A stretch of DNA of 64,000 bases. It comes from Rhineura floridana. Lineage: Eukaryota > Chordata > Lepidosauria > Squamata > Rhineuridae. Below the pieces are notes generated by a model. It made no database searches. It was not told the origin of the DNA and was given only the letters and a program-made list of their open reading frames with translations. Every line of letters starts with the position of its first letter. The stretch's first letter is position 1. Location: NCBI RefSeq assembly GCF_030035675.1, contig NC_084492.1, forward strand, positions 27,553,761 through 27,617,760, in the 5' to 3' direction. Shown here one piece after another: positions 57,910 to 64,000 of the stretch. Made by a program: the position numbers and the translations under genes.

Positions 57910-60900
57910 GTCGGAGCCCCGCCCCCCGCTGTCAAGGCAACCGTGCAGTCCTCCTTTCCCCGCTCCCGTCACCATGTCTACTTCACCCTCCTATCGTGGC
58001 GCCCCTTTCGGTGTTGTCCTGGGAGGTGCCCTTCCTGAGCCATGGCGCCCCGCCTCTCTGTCGTCATGGGAACGGTTTCTTTTCCCCCCCCCCCCGTCGC
58101 CGCTGAACAACGCCGGCCCTTCGTTGGCATGACAACTGGTCCCACTTCTTTCCCTTACCCGTCTCTTACAGCGTGGCGCCCCTCCTCTTCGTTGCCATAG
58201 TTACTTCCCCTCGTGTTGTTGTTTCCCCCTACACACAAACACACCAGTTGTCATGGTAGCTGCCCACCCATCTAGCTCAGTACTGTCTACACTGACTGGC
58301 AGCGGTTTTCCAGGATTTCGGGCAGGGTTCTCTCTCAGCCCTACCTGGAGATGTCGTGGATTGAACTTGGGGCCTTCTGCATGCAAAGCAGGTGGTTGAC
58401 CACTGAGCTACCACACTTCCCCATGGCCTTGTCCCTTTATTCCTGTGGCAACAGTTGCTCCCATTGCACTCTGTACCAATTATTATTTAACTTTTTTACT
58501 TACCATTTAACCTATTCTTATTATTCAGTTTCTTACCTGCCATTCACCAGGAGGCCCTAGGTCAGGTTCAGCAATTTAAAAATACAGTATTAAAGATAGT
58601 TCAAAACAAATTACACTCACAAGAATAGGATTAGGCCTAGTCCTCGCAGTCACAAAAGGCAACTTTCTCTTCTGTCACGACCCGCAATAGTCATAAGAAC
58701 ATAAGAAGAGCCTGCTGAATCAGCCAAAAAGCCCATCTAGTCCAGCATCCTGTTCTCACAGTGGCCAGCCAGTTCAGCTTCGTCAGGTGTCCATGAGTTC
58801 TAGTGTTTTGAGAGAGGGAGAAAAGCTTTTCTCTAACCACTTTCTCAATGTCATGCATAAATGTACAGTATACACTTCTATCATTTCACCTCTGACTTGC
58901 CTTTTCTCTAAACTAAAAAACCACAAATGCTGCAACTTTTCCTCATAGGAGAGTCTTTCCATCCCCTTGATCATTTTGGTTGCTCTTTTCTGAACCTTTT
59001 CCAGATCTACAATATCCGTTTTGAAGTGAGGCAACCAGAATTTACATGGTATTCCAAATGCACCACCATTGATTTATGTAACGACATTATGATATTGGCG
59101 GTTTTATTTTCAATACCTTTCCTAATGATCCCTAGCATGGAATTTACCCTTTTGTCTGTGATAATAATAACCTCCACAGTCTAATTACTTGTTACTCATT
59201 TTTTATTATTGCAAATAAGGCTGCTTTATTTTCATTTATTAATTTATTAAATTTCTATCCTGTTCCTCCCAAAGAAACTCAGGGCAGCAAACACCAAAGT
59301 GGTAAAATAATGCAGAAAAAAAAAACATTTAAAACATTGAAAGACAGTTATAAAGACATTAAGAACATCAAAAAACATGCAAATATCACTATCTTATTAG
59401 TGCCTTTAGAGGTCATGCTGTCATTCTAGGTCTCTATCTTACTAGTAAAACAAACATTTAAATTTTGCTGGCCAGCCAGCCATTTTCATCAAATACACAT
59501 TCAACAGTGCTTCTTGCAGGACTTTATACAAGGCACCATCAAGCACAAAATGGGTAAGATCTTCAACTCTTCCTATCTACAAAGGCATAACTTTTATTAC
59601 TATTGTTGAAAGTAACTTTTATGGGGAGTGATTAGTTGTTTAAAATGTTTGATTGCAACTTTATATAACCTTACTTTTGGGGAATGAAACAAAATGAAAT
59701 AACATGGGAGATGTCTGGGGATGCTAATTACTCATGTTGCTTATCCTGGGAGTTCAAGAGATGCTTGAGCAGATTGTATTGATTTTTTTCTGATCTCGTC
59801 ATTCTTCCTGTTGTGTCATGGCAAATAAGACCTGTCATCTTAATGCTTTCAGGATAGGCACGGCAGCGCTGGCAGTTCAGGTGGTTGGCAGCAACTGGCC
59901 GAAGCCGCATTATACTTTGCTGATAACAGGCCTCTGCAGATTCCAGATATTGCAGCTGGTGAAGGAGAAACCATATCCCGTTGCTGATGTTGAACAGTTG
60001 GATCGTCTGGAACAATTTACCAACAAGTCTACATCTGAAGAGGAACTGGGAGAGCTGTCGGAGCAGTTCTATAAATACGCAGTTCAGGTTAGGTGCCTTT
60101 TTCTGGGCCTTCACATCTGATCTAAAGTTTCTGTTGAGGAAATGGCCCTGGGTATCGAGTATAAAGGAAGGGCTCATAGCTCTCTGGTAGAACACATGCT
60201 TTGGGTGCCTGGTATCTCCAGTTAACAGCATCTCAGCCTCAGGTAGCAAGGAAAGACCACAGCACGAGATCCAGGAGACCTGCTGCCAGCCACAGTAGAC
60301 AGGGTCAGGCTAGATGAACCAATGGTGTGATGCTGTAAAAGAAAGCGTCAACATATGCCTCCAGGGCAGGTTCAAGGTTTTTGTGTTGGTATCCTGGGGC
60401 CAGGACAGCTTAAGAACCACTTGAATCTTATATTCCAGCTCGATCCCTGAGATCATGCAGAGAAGCGCTGTTAGTTGTCCCCTGTGCTACAGAGGCCGGA
60501 CCAGCCTTCACTAGAAATTGGGCATTTATGTCACCAGTCCTGTACTGTGGAACACTCTTGCAGAAGAGATTCAGCAGGCATTGCTGCTAACAAGTCGCTT
60601 TTGACTTTCAGGCATCTCCTAAAGACCTTTTTATGCTGACAGACCTTTGCAGCTGTTTTAAGTTCTATTTTTGATTAGCCAGTTACCTGAATTACATCTG
60701 TATTTTTATTTTTAACTTTTAAATTGTGTTTTATGTTTTAACATTGTACATGGCCCTGATATTATATGATATGGCAGTAAAGAAATACTTTTATAAATAT
60801 ATGTGTGGGAGTTTGAAAGGCTTGCCTACCTGACAAACTGCAATAGAGGATTGGGTCTCTTTATTTTACTGATCATTCTGAATTCAGCAAGGGAGCACAT

Positions 60901-62672
60901 AAGGTAACTTCTTCCATTCGCTGTTTTAAGGATGTGGTTCATATCTGCATGCTAAAATAGCTACAGGGCTTGCTGCAAGCTACTGCTAGCCCCGAGTAAA
61001 ATATGTGCATGTTTTGCAAAGAGAATGAACTCTGAGAATAATTGCATCAGAAAGACAGTCAAGTTGTGCAGCAGAAAAACCCCTACAGATCTTGAAACAG
61101 CAGTGATGACAGAGTCCTTGATGCCGATCATCCTTCCTTGTTCAGGTATATTCCTGAAGGAGCTTGCCAGAAGACAAATTGTTTTTAAACAGCTGCAATT
61201 GAGAAAAATGACTAAAAGAGTTTCAAATGGATTCCTTTTTTAGCAACCTAATGGTATCGGTTTCTAGGGCTTAAGTGATCCAAAATGATATCGATTCTGA
61301 AAAGTCACTATGCATTTTTTTTCCATGACAAAGCTGGTTGAGATGCTGGATATGTCGATCCCTGCAGTAGCTAAACTGAGACGCCTGTTAGACAATCTGC
61401 CTAGGGAAGATTTACCGGATATATTAACCTCGATCATCCGCACCAGCAACCAGGAGAAGCTTCAGGTACAGCATGCTGCCTTCGTTCAAGCTGAACAAAG
61501 AAAAGAGTGTCTTCTGTTCCAGCCAGCTATGCCTTATATCCAAATTCCACATCTGTCAAAATGGTGAAGTAACAGTATGTTGGCACAGAAGTAAATGCCT
61601 TGAGCCTTTTGCCATAAATAAAACATATATTAAACTGTCATAATGTGTAGTTTGGGGGATAAAGGTGTGTACACCTACATCCTGAAAATCATGATGTTCT
61701 TGTCATATATTTTGACATGGAGCTTCCGTTCTAATCTTACAACTTCTGCACACACACACACAAATACAAACTCACTATCTTAAAAGTGAAACAGCTGTGT
61801 ACATTAAGCGTAGTGTATTCACGTTGGGGTCATGGGTTCAAATGTTGTTTGAAGTCTGGCCACTATACCTCTAGGCAGAGGTTGGAAAAGTTACTTTTTT
61901 AAACTACAACTCCCATCAGCCCCAGCCAGCATGGCCACTGGATTGGGCTGATGGGAGTTGTAGTTCAAAAAAAGTAACTTTTCCAAGCTCTGCCTCTAGG
62001 AATGGTAAATGGGCAAAGTGTATGCAGAAGGCCCCAGGTTCAATCTCCAGTTAAAGCAGGAGTGGAGAAACTGTGGCCCTCCAGATGTTGTTGGACTCTA
62101 CTCCCATCAGCCCCAGCCAGCATGGCCAGAGGTCAGGGATGATAGAAGTTATAGTCTGGGAACATCTGGAAGCCCACAGCTTTTCCACCTCGATCTAGGT
62201 GAACACAAAGTGGCTAAAAGCAAATAGAGGTACAAATAAGATGATAGCAGACAGCATAAAAAAATAAAAATAAAATCAGCAGACAGGGCAGATGATCAGT
62301 TCAGCAGCCCCTTATTATGACGCAGCTCCAGTTTGTTTTCCTTGCTCCTTTATCCAAGAAAACATCCATTGAAGCATTCAAATTTCTTTCCTGCAGCTAA
62401 CTGTATGTACATTTTTCTCCCATTCAGTGGTGCAGTCACATTTCAAGTACAGCCTATGTGGTTTGTGATAGTGAGTCTGGAATGGTATAGAAATAAATGG
62501 AAACTAAAGGGAAAACATGTACATCTAATATTTTGTGCTTGTTTGTTAGATTTTAGATGCTGTTGGGTTGGAGGAACGCTTCAAGATGACCATACCTTTG
62601 CTTGTTAGACAGATTGAAGGTTTGAAGCTGCTTCAGAAAACGAGAAAACCCAAACAGGATGATGACAAAAGG
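57662..62672 (+). CDS. LONP2: LONP2, peroxisomal Lon protease, first four exons; 3' part outside window
   Basis: ATP-dependent serine protease of the peroxisomal matrix, which degrades damaged or unprocessed matrix proteins. Exons: 57662-57909, 59853-60087, 61334-61465, 62550-62672; all introns are GT-AG and phases agree, giving 246 codons. The start ATG has G at -3 and +4. The protein opens with an acidic/serine run, then IQIPSRLPLLLTPEAVLLPG, the Lon substrate-binding domain. Later blocks IGTAALAVQVVGSNWPKPHY, LVEMLDMSIPAVAKLRRLL and IEGLKLLQKTRK match human LONP2 closely. The AAA+ module, the Ser-Lys catalytic dyad and the C-terminal peroxisomal signal lie to the right of the window. The human protein is about 852 residues. 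The gene is head to head with ABCC12, about 22 kb from its first coding exon. Confidence 0.98.
58263..58422 (-). mobile_element. tRNA-derived SINE in LONP2 intron 1
   Basis: CATCTAGCTCAGTACTGTC, CAGCCCTACCTGGAGATG and the head GACCACTGAGCTACC. The left end is truncated. Confidence 0.85.
58690..59180 (-). mobile_element. CR1 LINE fragment in LONP2 intron 1, internally deleted
   Basis: Complement of tail GCTCTTCTTATGTTC and GAGAACAGGATGCTGGAC, then at about 58770 the homology jumps into the RT C-terminus (LEKVQKRATKMIKGMERL, SLEKRQVRGEMIEVY). Most of the 3' untranslated region is deleted. Confidence 0.85.
59222..59400 (-). mobile_element. LINE 3' end fragment
   Basis: ATTTCTATCCTGTTCCTCC, AACTCAGGGCAGCAAAC, then AAACATTTAAAACATTG; L3-like tail on the minus strand. 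Confidence 0.5.
59853..60087 (+). CDS. LONP2: LONP2 exon 2
   Basis: This 235-bp exon has acceptor CTTTCAG and donor GTTAGG. It encodes IGTAALAVQVVGSNWPKPHY, LLITGLCRFQI and EELGELSEQFYKYAVQ in the Lon N-terminal domain. Confidence 0.97.
60155..60340 (+). mobile_element. Old tRNA-derived SINE in LONP2 intron 2
   Basis: GGGCTCATAGCTCTCTGGTAG, GGTATCTCCAGTTAACAGC, and GGCTAGATGAACCAATGG with GTGATGCTGTA. Confidence 0.65.
60420..60780 (+). mobile_element. L3/CR1-like LINE 3' end, diverged
   Basis: RT C-terminal relics (SPVLYCGTLL, SAGIAA, RHLLKTFLC) and an AT-rich 3' untranslated part. Confidence 0.55.
61334..61465 (+). CDS. LONP2: LONP2 exon 3
   Basis: This 44-codon exon encodes LVEMLDMSIPAVAKLRRLLD and LPDILTSIIRTSNQEKLQ. 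The acceptor is ACAAAG and the donor GTACAG. Confidence 0.97.
61876..61992. mobile_element. hAT foldback MITE (family A), copy 5, in LONP2 intron 3
   Basis: 117 bp, CAGAGGTTGGAAAAGTTAC to CCAAGCTCTG. The octamer CCTCTAGG is exact on both sides (61868-61875, 61993-62000). Confidence 0.98.
62064..62195. mobile_element. hAT-like foldback repeat
   Basis: CAGGAGTGGAGAAACTGTGG and CTCCAGATGTTGTTGGACTC, with the inverted half GGGAACATCTGGAAGCCCAC. Confidence 0.75.
62550..62672 (+). CDS. LONP2: LONP2 exon 4
   Basis: This 41-codon exon encodes ILDAVGLEERFKMTIPLLVR and QIEGLKLLQKTRKPKQDDDK. The acceptor is TTGTTAG and the donor GTAATC. It ends just before the helical region that leads to the AAA+ module. 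Confidence 0.97.
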
Positions 62673-62945
62673 GTAATCTCTTTAATGTATTTATTTTTAA
62701 TTAGATAGTTTGTTTTAAGGTTTGTGTATGGAAGTTGAGATAATGTTAGTGTAGTTCTTAAATGCATTTTATGATTCATTTATTATTATGTGCATGTATA
62801 GCCTGTCATTCACCTGGGTGAGTTACATACACCTTAGTACAACAAATCAAGCCCCGTAACGTTTATCTAATCACTCAGCCAACAATTTTAGCAGTTAATT
62901 TAGCAAAAATGGAAGCCCATTATTTAGTTACATTCATTTAAATTG

Positions 62946-63142
62946 GGGAAGGGCTATAGCTCAGTAGCAGAGCAAATGCTTTGTATGCAAAAGGTCCCCG
63001 TCAATTGCTGACATCTCCAGGTAGGGCTGGGAAGGACCCCTAATTGAAACCCTGGAGAGCAACTTCCAGTCAGTGGACATAATACTGCACTACAAAGACC
63101 CGTGGTCTGACTTGGTATAAGTCTACTACCTACATTTCTAAG
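62946..63142 (+). mobile_element. tRNA-derived SINE in LONP2 intron 4
   Basis: GGGGAAGGGCTATAGCTCAG, GGTAGGGCTGGGAAGGAC, and GGTCTGACTTGGTATAAG. Confidence 0.85.
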
Positions 63143-63554
63143 GCAGCTGATGTTTTTCCTCCCCTCAGATAACGTTTAACCAACACTAGCACTAGACGCT
63201 TAGTGCAAAATGCTCATTTGTTTTACAAGTAGTTGCAACGAATAAAATAGCATTAGTATCTTTTGGGGAGGAGCAAACTCAGCTTTATTTTATATATTTA
63301 AAGAGTTTCCACCCTGTCTTTCCACCATATTAGGCTTTGAAGGCAACTAACACATTATAAAGACCTTGGCTTGGTTCCAAAGGTGCACTTCTGCTAGCAA
63401 AAAGCCTCCTCCAGTCACTGGAAGAGCTGTTTCTAATCAAGTACAAAGAAGTTGCGTGAGAAAGCCGTTTGGGCAAGGTCAGGACTTCTTGTTTCTGGCC
63501 CACTGGCATTTCTGTGCTACAGCCTGTGTCTTCCTTATTTGCCAAGTTTCACAT

Positions 63555-63705
63555 ACTGTAGCACAGCCTTCTCCTGCCTGGTACCCTTCAGATGTTTTGT
63601 ACTCCACCTCCCATCAGCCCCATCCAGCATGGCTAATGGTCAGGGATGGTGGGTGCTGTAGTCCAACAACTTCTAGAAGGGAACCAGATTGGGGAAGGTT
63701 GCTGT
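63555..63705. mobile_element. hAT-like foldback repeat
   Basis: Inverted halves: GGTACCCTTCAGATGTTTTG, CCCATCAGCCCCATCCAGC, and TGTAGTCCAACAACTTCTAG. Confidence 0.7.
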
Positions 63706-63837
63706 AATGCAACCCCCAATGCATTGTAACACTGTACTAATGTTTGTGCAAGAGTTCACAGAAGAGCTCTTATGCTTTTTTTCTTATTGCTCATTGTTCT
63801 TTGGGCACAGGCCTATATAAAATGGCACAGGGGAAAA

Positions 63838-64000
63838 AAAGGTAAAGGTGTCCCCGCACTTGTAGTGTGAGTCATTTCCGACTCTTAGGGTGACGTCTTG
63901 CAACGTTTACTAGGCAGGCCGTATATATGGGGTGGGATTGCCAGTTCCTTCCCCGGCCTTTCTTTACCCCCCAGCATATGCCGGGTACTCATTTTACCGA
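63838..64000 (+). repeat. Interspersed repeat running off the window edge
   Basis: GGTAAAGGTGTCCCCGCAC, GAGTCATTTCCGACTC, GTGGGATTGCCAGTTCC, and CCGGGTACTCATTTTACCGA. I recall this as a common squamate dispersed repeat but cannot name its family. Confidence 0.6.

Noticed and set aside
57466-57975. 170-codon open frame antisense to LONP2 exon 1
   Set aside because: It lies in a GC-rich CpG island, where long antisense frames are common, and mirrors a well-supported exon. No domain is recognisable.

Overview
The window is vertebrate nuclear DNA, almost certainly from a squamate reptile. The evidence is the repeat content: RTE/BovB 3' ends, a Sauria-type SINE with a BovB-like tail, many CR1 3' ends, tRNA-derived SINEs with CR1-like tails, and dense short hAT-type foldback elements. 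I cannot name the species. About 5% of the sequence is coding; the rest is introns and intergenic DNA packed with transposon remains.

Two host genes lie head to head. (1) Positions 1174-35373, minus strand: the first 17 coding exons of an ABCC-family transporter that matches ABCC12 (MRP9) more closely than ABCC11. All splice sites are GT-AG, phases agree throughout, and the exons join into an open 805-codon frame. It covers the N-terminus, the first membrane domain, the complete first nucleotide-binding domain, the linker, and the first helix of the second membrane domain. The remainder (second membrane domain and NBD2) lies beyond the left edge. (2) Positions 57662-62672, plus strand: the first four coding exons (246 codons) of LONP2, the peroxisomal Lon protease, behind a GC-rich, TATA-less promoter. 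They cover the N-terminal substrate-binding domain; the AAA+ and protease parts lie beyond the right edge.

Layout: 1-35.4 kb is ABCC12 exons and introns. 35.4-57.4 kb is intergenic or 5'-untranslated space with no recognisable coding exon, but with a CR1 copy still open for 244 codons (37.5-38.5 kb), a 413-bp non-autonomous hAT element with a perfect target duplication, a fairly young L3/CR1-like LINE (48.8-50.3 kb), a Sauria-type SINE and a long GATA microsatellite. 57.4-64 kb is LONP2.

The two genes are neighbours but not a functional pathway: one is a membrane ABC transporter of unknown substrate, the other a peroxisomal matrix protease. In mammals ABCC11 lies between ABCC12 and LONP2; no ABCC11 exon is visible here. 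The main structural signals beyond the genes are several families of hAT-like foldback elements, many bounded by exact 8-bp target-site duplications, and their nesting in older repeats. I found no CRISPR array, prokaryotic system or clearly new protein-coding system.
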